From Thermoprotei archaeon (lineage in GTDB: Archaea; Thermoproteota; Thermoprotei; Thermofilales; B15-G2): a stretch of 64,000 nt of DNA. Location: assembly GCA_003649445.1 (NCBI GenBank), contig QMRV01000005.1:1-64000 (forward strand), written 5' to 3'. The position numbers and the translations under genes are program-made. Every line of letters begins with the position of its first letter. The stretch's first letter is position 1. Positions 27,265 through 36,320 of the stretch are shown in pieces. The notes beneath the pieces were generated by a model, which did no database searches, was not told the DNA's origin, and was given only the letters and a program-made list of their open reading frames with translations.

Positions 27265-28488
27265 ATGAGTGTGGTTACTGTAGAAGAGAAGTTGGCTATG
27301 GAGGGCGGTGAGCCTGTTATTAAGAAAAAGCTGCCTCCGTGTTTTCCTGGTGCGCTTTTTATAGATGAGAAAGAAGAGAAGTCTGTTTTAGAGGTTCTTA
27401 GGAGTAAGTCTCTTTTCCGCTACTATGGGCCAAATCCGCTATTTAAGGTAGAGAAATTCGAGAAAGCTTTCGCTAAGTATATTGGCCGTAAGTACTGTTT
27501 GGGCGTTACATCGGGCTCTGCTTCGCTTTACGTAGCCTACAAGGCGGCTGGAATCGGGCAGGGAGATAGAGTGCTTGTTCCAGGGTACACGTGGATAGCT
27601 ACTCCGCAGGTAGCTGTGTGCTGTGGAGCAAAAGTAGTCGTAGTCGATATAGATGAGTCGCTTAACATGTCTCCTGAAGCACTAAGCGAAGTGTTGAGCG
27701 AAGAAGATAAGCTGGTTGTTCCAGTACACATGAGAGGTGCTCCAGCAGACATAGAGGAGATTGTGAAAATAGCTAAAGAAAAAGGTGTTCCTGTAATCGA
27801 GGACGTGGCTCAAGCATGTGGAGGAAGCTTTAAGGGAAAGAAGCTTGGCTCCTGGGGAGACATGGGCTGCTATAGCTTCCAGCAAAACAAAAACATCACT
27901 GCAGGCGAGGGAGGAGCAGTAGTCACAGACAACGAAGAGCTCTATAAGAGGGCAGTAGCTTTTCACGATGTCGCTGCCTACTACAGGAAACCTGGCTATA
28001 TTCCGCCGATACCTGGATTAAACTTCAGAATGTCTGAGTTAACAGCAGCTGTTCTAATAGAGCAGCTAAAGAAACTAGACGACATTGTCGCGAGAATGAA
28101 GAGAGCGCAGAAAATTATTAGAGAAGCAGTCGAAGAATGTAGTGGCCTCGAGCTCAGGAAATTGGTCGACGAGAAAGGAGATACAGGCGTATGCGCAGTA
28201 TTCTTCCACAAAACAGACGAAAAAGCAAGACTTTTCACCAAGGCACTTAGAGCAGAAGGAGTTCCCGCAGGAGTACTCTATTCTCCTGAAGCAAAATACG
28301 AGGGACACGCATGGATAAACTGGAAGCCTCTCATAGGCGACTACATGATAGTACCCAAAGGCATGGGAGAGAAAACACTAGACTTGCTCAGCAGAGCAGT
28401 ACACATAAGTATATCGCCGCTGTACACAGAAGAGGACGCAGAGCTCATAGGAAAAGCAATAAAGAAAGTCTACAAGAAAATACACTAA
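27265..28488 (+). CDS. DegT/DnrJ/EryC1-family PLP aminotransferase
   Basis: About 407 residues. Fold-type I PLP enzyme of the sugar aminotransferase family: GSASLYVAYKAAGIGQGDRV, VIEDVAQACGGSFKGKKLGS (Asp and Gln contacting the cofactor), and CYSFQQNKNITAGEGGAV, with the Schiff-base Lys in QNKN. It should transfer an amino group to a nucleotide-linked keto sugar, or act on inosose-type substrates. The ATG at 27265 fits the family (LAMEGGEPVIKK); an in-frame TTG at 27232 would add 11 residues. No other nucleotide-sugar genes are adjacent. Confidence 0.85.
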   Translation: MSVVTVEEKLAMEGGEPVIKKKLPPCFPGALFIDEKEEKSVLEVLRSKSLFRYYGPNPLFKVEKFEKAFAKYIGRKYCLGVTSGSASLYVAYKAAGIGQGDRVLVPGYTWIATPQVAVCCGAKVVVVDIDESLNMSPEALSEVLSEEDKLVVPVHMRGAPADIEEIVKIAKEKGVPVIEDVAQACGGSFKGKKLGSWGDMGCYSFQQNKNITAGEGGAVVTDNEELYKRAVAFHDVAAYYRKPGYIPPIPGLNFRMSELTAAVLIEQLKKLDDIVARMKRAQKIIREAVEECSGLELRKLVDEKGDTGVCAVFFHKTDEKARLFTKALRAEGVPAGVLYSPEAKYEGHAWINWKPLIGDYMIVPKGMGEKTLDLLSRAVHISISPLYTEEDAELIGKAIKKVYKKIH

Positions 28489-28750
28489 AAGAGATAATCT
28501 ATATAACCTAAGTTTTCCTAGAAAATATAGTGTTCTCCAAAACAAACACAAACAAAAATCTAAAAGCAACTAAGTTCAAAAAGCTGAGCATTATTCTAGT
28601 AGACTAATTTAAACAATTACCGTTATTTTAGCAACGACGACCTTATTTTCTTTTAAACTTTAATCAAGTAATTCTATTTTTGCCTTATGACTATATCTTA
28701 TGGAAAAAGAGAGAGAAAGAAATATATTCTAGCAACAAAAAGATAATTTC
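28489..28750. other. AT-rich spacer
   Basis: I see no gene. A TATA-like TTATGACTATATCTTATGG (about 28685-28703) lies upstream of the secreted protein at 28751 and could be its promoter. Confidence 0.35.
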
Positions 28751-29233
28751 GTGGGTTTCCTGAAAGAAGAAGAAATAAAAAAGATAATATTACTAAGTTT
28801 AACTATAGTGTTATTAGTATATGGAGGAGGACTTATGGCTATTCGAGCAGAAGAAGAACATATCGCGGAATCTAACGACTGGAATGCTTACGTTAAGGAA
28901 AATCCCCATAGACAAGCTGTTGTAGTATCTGAGCTTATAGGTTTCTATTATGACTATGAAACATATTTTCATAAAATACAAATACACGGAGAAGGAAAAT
29001 GCGGGCCGTCTGAGTACATTGAGCCAGCAGGAAACTTAATTCTCGAATATTGGTTTGTGGGGTATGAAGGAGGTATTGAGCATGATGTAATAGAAGTAGA
29101 CGAGGATAGCTATACTCAGTCTTTTCCAGGTAAATATGTAGACTCGAAATTAGAAGTCAGCAGAGGATTCATAGATTGGTGTACTCATGAGACTGTGTGG
29201 CTAGAAGCACTCACGAGGCTGAAGTATCCCTAG
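28751..29233 (+). CDS. small secreted protein, unknown
   Basis: 160 residues from a GTG start. Residues 11-30 (IILLSLTIVLLVYGGGLMAI) are a signal or anchor. The rest is acidic and aromatic: HRQAVVVSELIGFYYDYETY, EPAGNLILEYWFVGYEGGIE, WCTHETVWLEALTRLKYP. Two cysteines could form a disulfide. I recognise no family. It is followed after a few bases by a membrane-anchored protein, a pattern repeated at 31351-32327. Confidence 0.5.
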   Translation: MGFLKEEEIKKIILLSLTIVLLVYGGGLMAIRAEEEHIAESNDWNAYVKENPHRQAVVVSELIGFYYDYETYFHKIQIHGEGKCGPSEYIEPAGNLILEYWFVGYEGGIEHDVIEVDEDSYTQSFPGKYVDSKLEVSRGFIDWCTHETVWLEALTRLKYP

Positions 29234-29248
29234 ATAATGGGTGAGAGC

Positions 29249-30271
29249 ATGTTATTAAGAAAAAGTCTATTATTAAATAATAAGGGTTTCAGTGTAGCTT
29301 GTATAGCTGTATTCTTATCTTTAATGATTTTACTTATTATTGTTCAAAATAAGTTAACAGTACTTCAAGGCGAGTCTCAATTCTGTTCATTAAACTACGT
29401 AATATATAGACTGCCCAGTAAATTGAGTACCGTCAAAAAATATCCTACTTTACTTAAAGTTCCTGAAGCCAAAAATACTAATAGAGATTACATATCCCTT
29501 TATATGCTTAATGGAGAAAAAATAAGGATTAAGTGTAGAGATGCTTTTATTAGAATAGATTTTATTGAAACTAAAAATAATAAATACGTTTTAGCTGAAA
29601 TTAAACTAACAATTATTGATTTAAATAATAGGACTAAAACGATACTAGCTAATGAAATCTTGATCAACAAGGAAACTAGAGAAGTTTTTCTACTAAATGG
29701 TACAAGAATAGGTATTACTGCAGTATGGCTTCCTTTAAGCTGGCTTAATCACGGTAAATCTATGCGTATTAGCGAGACTCTTGGAATGAAGTCTATTAAA
29801 TATTCCCCTATGGGAGAATATTTAGCTGATTTCAAGTGGCTCGGCTGGAGAAAAGCTTACGTAATTTCAGCTGACATGTATGACAGTGAAGCAGCTATAC
29901 TCATGACAAAAGACGATATACTTAGTAAAAAGGAAACAAAATACTGGAAAGTACTTAAAGTATATAAAAAGTATTCTAAAGAACTTGGAAGAAACGCTAC
30001 CTTTGCCTTAATTTTATGGAAAACTGATAATTCAACTGAAGAAATACCGCTGGAAAGCAACTTTAAGAGAGCAAAATTAAAGAGGGGGTATTATCTCATA
30101 GGAGTAAATGTCTATGACGCTGAGACAGGTTTAGCTAATCACTTACCAGTAATAGACCCTTTATTAGCAGCACTAGGGATAAAAATAAATTTTGAAGACT
30201 TCTACTTATATAAATATGAAATAAAAGCAATTAAAGAAAATCATCTAAAACACTATATTGATGCTCCCTAA
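29249..30271 (+). CDS. membrane-anchored extracellular protein, unknown
   Basis: About 340 residues. A GTGAG ribosome-binding site inside the first in-frame ATG codons (29237) favours the ATG at 29249. Residues 15-35 are a hydrophobic anchor (VACIAVFLSLMILLIIV). The rest is a mixed alpha/beta exterior part with few cysteines (SQFCSLNYV, IKCRD) and no catalytic motif I can name. Cotranscribed with the gene at 28751. Confidence 0.5.
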   Translation: MLLRKSLLLNNKGFSVACIAVFLSLMILLIIVQNKLTVLQGESQFCSLNYVIYRLPSKLSTVKKYPTLLKVPEAKNTNRDYISLYMLNGEKIRIKCRDAFIRIDFIETKNNKYVLAEIKLTIIDLNNRTKTILANEILINKETREVFLLNGTRIGITAVWLPLSWLNHGKSMRISETLGMKSIKYSPMGEYLADFKWLGWRKAYVISADMYDSEAAILMTKDDILSKKETKYWKVLKVYKKYSKELGRNATFALILWKTDNSTEEIPLESNFKRAKLKRGYYLIGVNVYDAETGLANHLPVIDPLLAALGIKINFEDFYLYKYEIKAIKENHLKHYIDAP

Positions 30272-30413
30272 GCTTAATTCTAAATATTTTTATTTATTTC
30301 AAACCAGTTTTCAATAAAATGTTTTATCTTAATTAACTGTTTTCACTAATTCAAGGTAATCTAAATTCTCTTAAATGTATCAAATTCCTGTAAATAATGA
30401 AATCTTATATATT

Positions 30414-30830
30414 TTATTTCCTTTCGCACTTAAGTATTTTAACACCTTCTCTAGAGCACACTTCAATTAATTCTTTATCGTAAGTCAATATAGGTAAGTT
30501 TAGTTCTTTAGCTATGCTGAGAATTAATTTATCATTAAATTCTTTAAATGGGATACCGTTATCTTTTACTATTTTTAGTGCTTCTTTGAAGTTTTTACGC
30601 TTAATAGGAACTATTATAAACTTATTGTCTTCAAGAAGCTCGTTGAGCCTTTTTGCAATAAATTTATCGCTTAAGCCGAGTTTCTTTAAAACGAGAATAT
30701 ATTCTATTAGTACAATAGATGGTATTAGGACGAAGGATGCTTTAGATAAAAGGAGCTTTACTTCTTCATGGAAATCTGAGTCTTCAATAGTATCATAGAC
30801 GAGGACATTTGTATCTACTATGAATTCCAT
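30414..30830 (-). CDS. PIN-domain ribonuclease toxin (VapC)
   Basis: A 138-residue PIN protein: FIVDTNVLVYDTIEDSDF (first Asp), IPSIVLIEYILVL (Glu), FKEFNDKLILSIAKELNLPI (Asp) and LTYDKELIEV (last Asp). All acidic positions are kept and the frame is intact. It starts 13 bases before the end of the antitoxin gene. A small remnant of a similar PIN N-terminus lies at 32380-32450. Confidence 0.85.
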   Translation of the reverse strand: MEFIVDTNVLVYDTIEDSDFHEEVKLLLSKASFVLIPSIVLIEYILVLKKLGLSDKFIAKRLNELLEDNKFIIVPIKRKNFKEALKIVKDNGIPFKEFNDKLILSIAKELNLPILTYDKELIEVCSREGVKILKCERK

Positions 30831-31081
30831 TCAACAACACCACTCCAGGACTCTTCAATTAATTCCTCTATTTTTTCTGGAGGAAGTTTTCTACCCAGCT
30901 TAACTGTTGATCTTTTTCTAGTTTTTCTTTCTTTTAAATGTTCCTCAAGAATCTCAAGTTTTCTCAGCTTCTGGTTTATAAGATATGAAATTTTCTTAGT
31001 AGTACCATATTTCTCAATAGACTCTTTTACAAGCTTCTGATAAATATCATCATCTAGTAGCACAGTAGTTTTAACTACCAC
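30818..31081 (-). CDS. VapB-type ribbon-helix-helix antitoxin
   Basis: From the GTG at 31081 the product is VVVKTTVLLDDDIYQKLVKE and so on, 87 residues: a beta-strand and two helices typical of ribbon-helix-helix DNA binding, then a basic tail (LKERKTRKRSTVKLGRKLPP) and an acidic, toxin-binding end (EELIEESWSG). A longer start at 31141 adds 20 residues that do not fit the family. It overlaps the PIN gene by 13 bases. Confidence 0.8.
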   Translation of the reverse strand: MVVKTTVLLDDDIYQKLVKESIEKYGTTKKISYLINQKLRKLEILEEHLKERKTRKRSTVKLGRKLPPEKIEELIEESWSGVVEWNS

Positions 31082-31350
31082 AAGTTTCTTTACGGCTATA
31101 TGGTAATAAATTTTACGGCAGAATATCGAATTATAGCACATAGATAATTATTCCCGTTTACAACAACTGATGTATAAGTATTTAAGAAAACTGAGCAACT
31201 TGCTATCTACTCCGAAAACAACTTAGTCTCTAAATATACAAATCAAGGATAGTTCATTGAATTTCTTGATAAATCTTCAATGAGAATAATTTTACCTAAT
31301 TTTTCTCTTTTTTAAAAAATACCACAAGAAATATAAGAAATTTCTGAGCT

Positions 31351-31749
31351 ATGTTTTATGTGAGAATGTTAGTAAATACAAAAATGTTACTCGCAATAAT
31401 GGCTATCATTTCACTAACACCACTTGCTATAGCAGTGTTTCGATCTAATGTAAGCGGGACGGTGCCAGCGGAGGGCTACAAGATTCTTGGAGAATGGGAT
31501 GGAGTAACTTATTCAGAGTATACTATTTATTACTCACCAATTGATGTTATTATAGCTTTAGTTATAGTAGATACATATATAGATCAGTCAGATGTAACTC
31601 TTTACCTCCCTACTGCAGGAGGATACATTCATGCATCTCATGTTCCCTCATTATATGCATGTATTGAGCGCGCCGTACTAGTAAATGACAATGATATATC
31701 AGTATCCTACTCTGGTACACTATATGTAGAGACAGTGTATGACCCCTAA
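31351..31749 (+). CDS. small secreted protein, unknown
   Basis: 132 residues: residues 12-30 form a signal or anchor (LLAIMAIISLTPLAIAVF), then a beta-rich exterior (AEGYKILGEWDGVTYSEYTI, YYSPIDVIIALVIVDTYIDQ, VTLYLPTAGGYIHASHVP). The internal ATG at 31366 could be the start. The next gene follows after 11 bases with a clear GAGGTGAG ribosome-binding site. I know no family; the layout copies the pair at 28751-30271. Confidence 0.5.
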   Translation: MFYVRMLVNTKMLLAIMAIISLTPLAIAVFRSNVSGTVPAEGYKILGEWDGVTYSEYTIYYSPIDVIIALVIVDTYIDQSDVTLYLPTAGGYIHASHVPSLYACIERAVLVNDNDISVSYSGTLYVETVYDP

Positions 31750-31760
31750 GAGGTGAGAAT

Positions 31761-32327
31761 ATGAGGAAATACTTATTATCTTTGACTGCAGTTCTACTAG
31801 CAGTAATAGTTGGACTGACAATAGTTCACTTGACAGTTAATAACGCAAGCAAATATAGCTTAAGGAACGAATACCTTATAACAAAGGAATACCCTGCGCA
31901 AATATGCGACGGAAATACAGATAGGTATTCGGAGGCTATAGCTTTAGCTAAAAAGGTTTTAAGTAAGTATCCGAAGATATCAGAAGACTATCTGTTAAAA
32001 AAGTATGGGCTTAAAGTTACTCCACCTTCAAAGAAAGATATTAAAGAATTTCTGGAGAGAAATAAGTTCGGGTTATTAGCGGGATATGGCTGGGTATACG
32101 TGCTAGATTCTAGGACGGGAAAAATATTAGGTATGCTAACTAAAAAGACAAAGCTCAATGTGGGAGATAGACTTCTCTTCGTGGTGCATTTAATTACATT
32201 TAATGGTACATACGTAGGAACTACAGTATATGAATGGATCGTAGTAAAATTAAATGCTGAGAAAAACTTTCCCATAGAAGGCAAAACAAAAGTAATAGGA
32301 TGGTTTAAAATGCAAGTAAAACCCTAA
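31761..32327 (+). CDS. membrane-anchored extracellular protein, unknown
   Basis: 188 residues with an N-terminal hydrophobic segment (LLSLTAVLLAVIVGLTIVHL) then an exterior domain: EAIALAKKVLSKYPKISEDY, FGLLAGYGWVYVLDSRTGKI and VGDRLLFVVHLITFNGTYVG. It follows a strong ribosome-binding site GAGGTGAG. Probably translated with the preceding small secreted protein. Function unknown. Confidence 0.5.
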   Translation: MRKYLLSLTAVLLAVIVGLTIVHLTVNNASKYSLRNEYLITKEYPAQICDGNTDRYSEAIALAKKVLSKYPKISEDYLLKKYGLKVTPPSKKDIKEFLERNKFGLLAGYGWVYVLDSRTGKILGMLTKKTKLNVGDRLLFVVHLITFNGTYVGTTVYEWIVVKLNAEKNFPIEGKTKVIGWFKMQVKP

Positions 32328-32379
32328 CTATTTATATTTTTCTCCCTAAGATTTGTATTAAGTGTTAATTATTTCTTTT

Positions 32380-32450
32380 CTAAAAGTCTTAGTTCTCAAT
32401 AGTACTGTGAATAAAAACACCTGTATCTGCTATAGATTCTATTCGATAAT
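32380..32450 (-). pseudogene. short PIN-toxin N-terminal remnant
   Basis: On the minus strand a short frame reads ESIADTGVFIHSTIEN, then, after a stop, a D-F. This matches the start of PIN toxins (IADTNVFIYSTIENSDF) closely, including the first Asp. Nothing further of the gene is seen. The match is short, so the call is tentative. Confidence 0.35.
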
Positions 32451-32533
32451 ATTTTTAAAGTTTTCAGCAAAGTGTTATCGCTAGTTAAGAAGCTCATAAG
32501 TTATTTCTGTAAAATAATTTGGAATTAAATAGT

Positions 32534-33361
32534 TTATTTAATTAGGCCTCTTTCTTTAGCTTTTTTAAGGTAAAATTCTTTATATGACATTATTTGTACT
32601 CCTTTATCTAGAGCATACTTTACCATTTCTTTAACTATTTTCATTTCAGGGTCTTTCCAGAAGCTCGAGTGGTCGTGTTGGACATAGCACCAGACCAAAT
32701 TCTTTTCTGCAATATAGTCTATTGTCTTTTTAACATAGTCTAAGTATTCTTCTCTAGACTTATGTCTCTCTTTAAGCGCATTATCGTGCCATCCTTGTAT
32801 AGGGAACTCGAGTATAGGCGGGTATGTTGGAACATATTCGTCGTACCAGAAAGGCTGTATATCGAGGCTTACTGGAGGAGAATCTCTCTCGTTTCGCTCC
32901 CAGCTTCTCGTAAATCTTATTCCAATACGCCATAAAGCTTCAAGTAAGTCTGGCATATCGAGTAAGCCTCGGTAGCAGCCCCATGGAGCAGTCAAACCAA
33001 TGCACTCGACTCCTAGTAGAGCTTTAAGAAGCTCTGAAGTAATTCGTACTTCAGCTTCTATTTCCTTGGGATGTGCTCCTTTAATTAATTTGTTGCCTCT
33101 ATACTCTATTACAAGTGTTTTAAACAGTATATGTGAAAATGTATGTTGTTGAAAATCTATTAAATGAGAGTATTTCTCTTTAACTCTTTTAAATTCATTT
33201 AAATGATATATTAGAGTCTTGCCTAGCACAAAGAATGTGCATGGAGCACCGTATTCGTCATGGATTTTCGGCGCAAGTTCAAGGAACTTCACAGTAGTGT
33301 CTGATCTATGTTGAGTCTCGACATCATATCCTATAAGGAGAACAGGTTTACTGGAACTCAC
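32534..33361 (-). CDS. polysaccharide deacetylase (NodB-type)
   Basis: A 275-residue metal-dependent de-N-acetylase fold. The first motif IGYDVETQHR supplies the catalytic Asp near residue 14; FQQHTFSHILFKTL supplies the H...H metal pair; LTAPWGCYRGLLDM is the motif 3 region; the C-terminal His lies in WCYVQHDHSSFW. No signal peptide, so it may act in the cytoplasm, as for sugar-carrier lipid intermediates. Start at ATG 33361. Substrate is unknown. Confidence 0.8.
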   Translation of the reverse strand: MSSSKPVLLIGYDVETQHRSDTTVKFLELAPKIHDEYGAPCTFFVLGKTLIYHLNEFKRVKEKYSHLIDFQQHTFSHILFKTLVIEYRGNKLIKGAHPKEIEAEVRITSELLKALLGVECIGLTAPWGCYRGLLDMPDLLEALWRIGIRFTRSWERNERDSPPVSLDIQPFWYDEYVPTYPPILEFPIQGWHDNALKERHKSREEYLDYVKKTIDYIAEKNLVWCYVQHDHSSFWKDPEMKIVKEMVKYALDKGVQIMSYKEFYLKKAKERGLIK

Positions 33362-33671
33362 ATTAAGAATAGTGTCCGATAAAATAAAACACTTAGCACG
33401 AAATAAAATCTACACTAAAATCGAGCATAAAAATCAATTATCTTTTATAAGAACTTAAGGTGTGTCTATACACTCTTTAAGTGTATAGTGCTAAGTAGTA
33501 TTTGTCCTTCCATAAGATCAATGTAGAGGTAGCGGTCTTTTCAGAGTAGAATACCTACCATAAATTTAAGCACTTTCCAAGATTCCGTCTCCTTTCTATG
33601 TAAAAAATGGCGCTGATTTTTATGCTGTTAGCAGAAATAATTCTTTCAACTTCTTATTGATCAAAAACTTA
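33362..33671. other. spacer with a perfect hairpin
   Basis: 310 bases with no gene between two minus-strand genes. CTATACACT and AGTGTATAG at 33466-33488 pair perfectly around a 5-base loop. Its position upstream of the deacetylase start (about 105 bases) would suit an operator or a terminator of the gene at 33672-34601. Confidence 0.4.
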
Positions 33672-34601
33672 TTATTCAATTATGTGTGCTGGTGGAGCTA
33701 AGTGAGCCTGCTTTATTTTAACTGATATTCCTTCGTTTTCGTAGACTTCTTTTACTACTTTTTCTACCGTTGAGGAGGTTTGTTCATCGACTAGTATTAG
33801 TAGCGAGGGTCCTGCTCCGCTTATGGCTACTCCTTTTGCACCATTAGTTAAAGCTACTTCCCTTATTTTGCGGTATAGTGGTACATATACTTCTCTTGCG
33901 GGCTCGACTATTTCATCAAACATTCCTTCGCCTAGGACTTTGAGGTTGCCTGTAGTCAAGCCGTATATTAGTGCGGCTAGTCTGCCTGCGTTTCTTACGT
34001 GTACTTCTAGAGGTATTTTCTTGGGTATGATACTTCGTACAATACTTGTTTTTCTTAAGGGAGCTTTTACTTCGGGTAAGACTATTAGGAAGAGTGGTTC
34101 TACTGGAGGCTTTATTTTAATTACTTTGAGTGGTGTGAAGCTGTAGAGTACTACTATGTGTCCTAGATAGCTTGCAGCGACGCTTTCGTAGTGTCTTATT
34201 CCAGCTGATATGAGTTCTCCTTCGCCAGCATATTTTATGGCTTCTTCTGGTGAAAGCTCTATGCCTAGTGTTTTTGATACTGCGAGCACGGCCGCTGCCG
34301 CTGAGGCTCCGCTACTGCCGAGTCCTTTTTCCACGGGAATTCCTTTCCACAGTTCAAGGTATACTCTGTAAGGTAGCTTTTTCTCTTCGAGCATGTATTC
34401 TACTGCGCGCTTAGCTGTATTCAGTTCTTTTGAAAGATTTTCGCCGTAAGGTCCTCTAATATCGGTTATCACTACTTCTGGCTTACTGTCTTCAGAGTAG
34501 TCTACTACGGATACTTCGTCGTAAAATGCGTCTAGTGCTGCTGCAACGAGGTCAAATCCTGGCCCGAGGTTAGCTGAAGAGCAGTATGCGCGTGCCTTCA
34601 A
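33672..34601 (-). CDS. thrB: homoserine kinase
   Basis: A 309-residue GHMP-family kinase that makes O-phospho-homoserine for threonine synthesis. Family motifs: the N-terminal SSANLGPGFDLVAAALDAFY, the ATP loop VEKGLGSSGASAAAAVLAV and the C-terminal GAKGVAISGAGPSLLILVDE. No other threonine genes are adjacent. It follows the radical SAM gene on the same strand with a 10-base gap and could be its second gene in a small operon. Confidence 0.9.
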   Translation of the reverse strand: MKARAYCSSANLGPGFDLVAAALDAFYDEVSVVDYSEDSKPEVVITDIRGPYGENLSKELNTAKRAVEYMLEEKKLPYRVYLELWKGIPVEKGLGSSGASAAAAVLAVSKTLGIELSPEEAIKYAGEGELISAGIRHYESVAASYLGHIVVLYSFTPLKVIKIKPPVEPLFLIVLPEVKAPLRKTSIVRSIIPKKIPLEVHVRNAGRLAALIYGLTTGNLKVLGEGMFDEIVEPAREVYVPLYRKIREVALTNGAKGVAISGAGPSLLILVDEQTSSTVEKVVKEVYENEGISVKIKQAHLAPPAHIIE

Positions 34602-34611
34602 CGCGCATCCC

Positions 34612-35736
34612 TCACGATATGGGCTCGTAGACTATTCCTAGTTCTTCTGCGAGCTTATAGGCTCTATTCATTTCCTCTAAGTAGGGTCTGCGGTAAATGT
34701 CAGGGTATTTTTCTGGATACCGTGCTACAATGTATTCTGGCCTATACTGCTCCATAATATTTACTAGTGCTCTGGGAGTGTTTGCCGCAATCCACTTTAG
34801 TATTGGCTTCGTGCAGCACTCGATGTGGTTTGGTAAGACTAAGTGCCTTATGATCATGTCGCCGCACTCGTGTGCGAACTTGTGGTTGCGTGTAACTATT
34901 TCCCAGTAGTTCTTTACACCAGATAGCCTTTCAGCACACTTGTCGTTTCCGTACTTGAAGTCAGGGAGCCATATGTCTATGACTTCTCTTAAAAGCTTCA
35001 TTGTTTCTTCACTACAGTAGAAGTTGCTGTTCCAGAGCTGAGGAACATTGGCTTCGAGGTACAGCAGAGACTCCAGGATTACGTGGAGGTTTGGTGTCGG
35101 CTCTCCTCCCACGTGGTTAATGTTCTTGGCGCCTGTTTTCCTCAATTTTTCCTGCATACGGGCTAACTTAACAGCGTCTACTACTATTCCGGCGTAAGGG
35201 TTTTCTTGAGAAATATCCCAGTTCTGACAGAAAACACACCTGAAGTTGCATGAGCCGTAGAAAATTGTTCCGCTGGGGACTAGAGGTGCTTCTTCACCTA
35301 CATGGTGAAACCACGAATGAACGTATACTGTTTTATCTAAGCGACAGAAGCCTTTCTGGCCTTTAAGCCTGTTTACACCACACCTGTGTTCACAGAAACA
35401 GCATTTTTCTAAGAGCTTGTAAGCTATAGCTACTTTAACATGAAGAAAACTTACTTCAGGTTTCTCAATTTTACTTAAGTCCTTTTCCTCTTCTCTTATT
35501 GAGGCCCACAGTTCGTCAAATACTTTACTTAACTCATCGTGAAGCTTCCAGAGTTCATCAAGAGACATAGACTTTAAGTCTTTTTCACCTGCATCTATGT
35601 GCTTACATATAATGAATTTAGCTGGCTTGCGATCCTCCATAACACTTTTGTACCAAGAGAGCCTCTTGCAGACTTCTTCGTAACTCCATACAGTATACGA
35701 GTCTGGCCTAATGAGCCATAAACCTATTCTTTCCAT
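34612..35736 (-). CDS. COG1313-type radical SAM protein
   Basis: A 374-residue protein with the radical SAM site SCNFRCVFCQNWDIS (CxxxCxxC) in the middle, preceded by a cysteine-rich module (CCFCEHRCGVNRLKGQKGFC) and VHSWFHHVGEEAPLVPSGTI. These features match the PflX-like COG1313 family, which is of unknown function. GGEPTPNLHVILESLL is the SAM-binding strand and DFKYGNDKCAERLSG follows. It is upstream of homoserine kinase on the same strand, separated by 10 bases. Confidence 0.8.
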   Translation of the reverse strand: MERIGLWLIRPDSYTVWSYEEVCKRLSWYKSVMEDRKPAKFIICKHIDAGEKDLKSMSLDELWKLHDELSKVFDELWASIREEEKDLSKIEKPEVSFLHVKVAIAYKLLEKCCFCEHRCGVNRLKGQKGFCRLDKTVYVHSWFHHVGEEAPLVPSGTIFYGSCNFRCVFCQNWDISQENPYAGIVVDAVKLARMQEKLRKTGAKNINHVGGEPTPNLHVILESLLYLEANVPQLWNSNFYCSEETMKLLREVIDIWLPDFKYGNDKCAERLSGVKNYWEIVTRNHKFAHECGDMIIRHLVLPNHIECCTKPILKWIAANTPRALVNIMEQYRPEYIVARYPEKYPDIYRRPYLEEMNRAYKLAEELGIVYEPIS

Positions 35737-35865
35737 TCTAAGAATATACTGGCCACGTAGATTTATACTTTAAGCCTACTAAAGCATATAATTGCTTTAT
35801 GTAGCCGAAGCAAGCGAAATAGAGAGTTTACCTTTTAAATACTAGAACGTGTAGTGTAGAAAGGT

Positions 35866-36207
35866 ATGACTACGCAGATTTTATCTACATTAGGCTCTTT
35901 CTTAGAGTTTCTTGTAGGCTGGCTAGTAAGCAGTGCAATAATATTTTTAGCTATTAAAATTTATCCAGGAAAACAGAAGAGAGAAAGTTTTGGGGGAGCA
36001 CTTGCAGTGGCCCTAGTAGGCTACGTTGTTCAGAAAGCTTTAAGCTTACTTGGAATACCTTTCGCTACACTGCTATCGCTAATAGTGTGGCTTTATATAA
36101 TTGGGAAAGTATTTGAAGTAAGTTGGCTCGGAGCAGTAGTTATAGCGATAATAGTATACTTATTAAGCTTAGCTGTAGGGCTTTTAGGAATACCTAGACT
36201 AATTTAA
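35866..36207 (+). CDS. small four-helix membrane protein, unknown
   Basis: 113 residues, nearly all hydrophobic: helices at about 11-29, 45-64, 67-82 and 88-108, with a short basic loop KIYPGKQKRE. No family recognised. It has its own start context and stands alone between the radical SAM gene (divergent) and the gene at 36321 (convergent). Confidence 0.6.
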   Translation: MTTQILSTLGSFLEFLVGWLVSSAIIFLAIKIYPGKQKRESFGGALAVALVGYVVQKALSLLGIPFATLLSLIVWLYIIGKVFEVSWLGAVVIAIIVYLLSLAVGLLGIPRLI

Positions 36208-36320
36208 ATGAAATATTATACTATTAGGACTTAATTAAACGCATATACTTAACGAGCTAAGATTTCTGCTAGTGAGTCCATGGTCTTTTATGAGCTATAT
36301 GTGTATTATTAATGAAGCTG

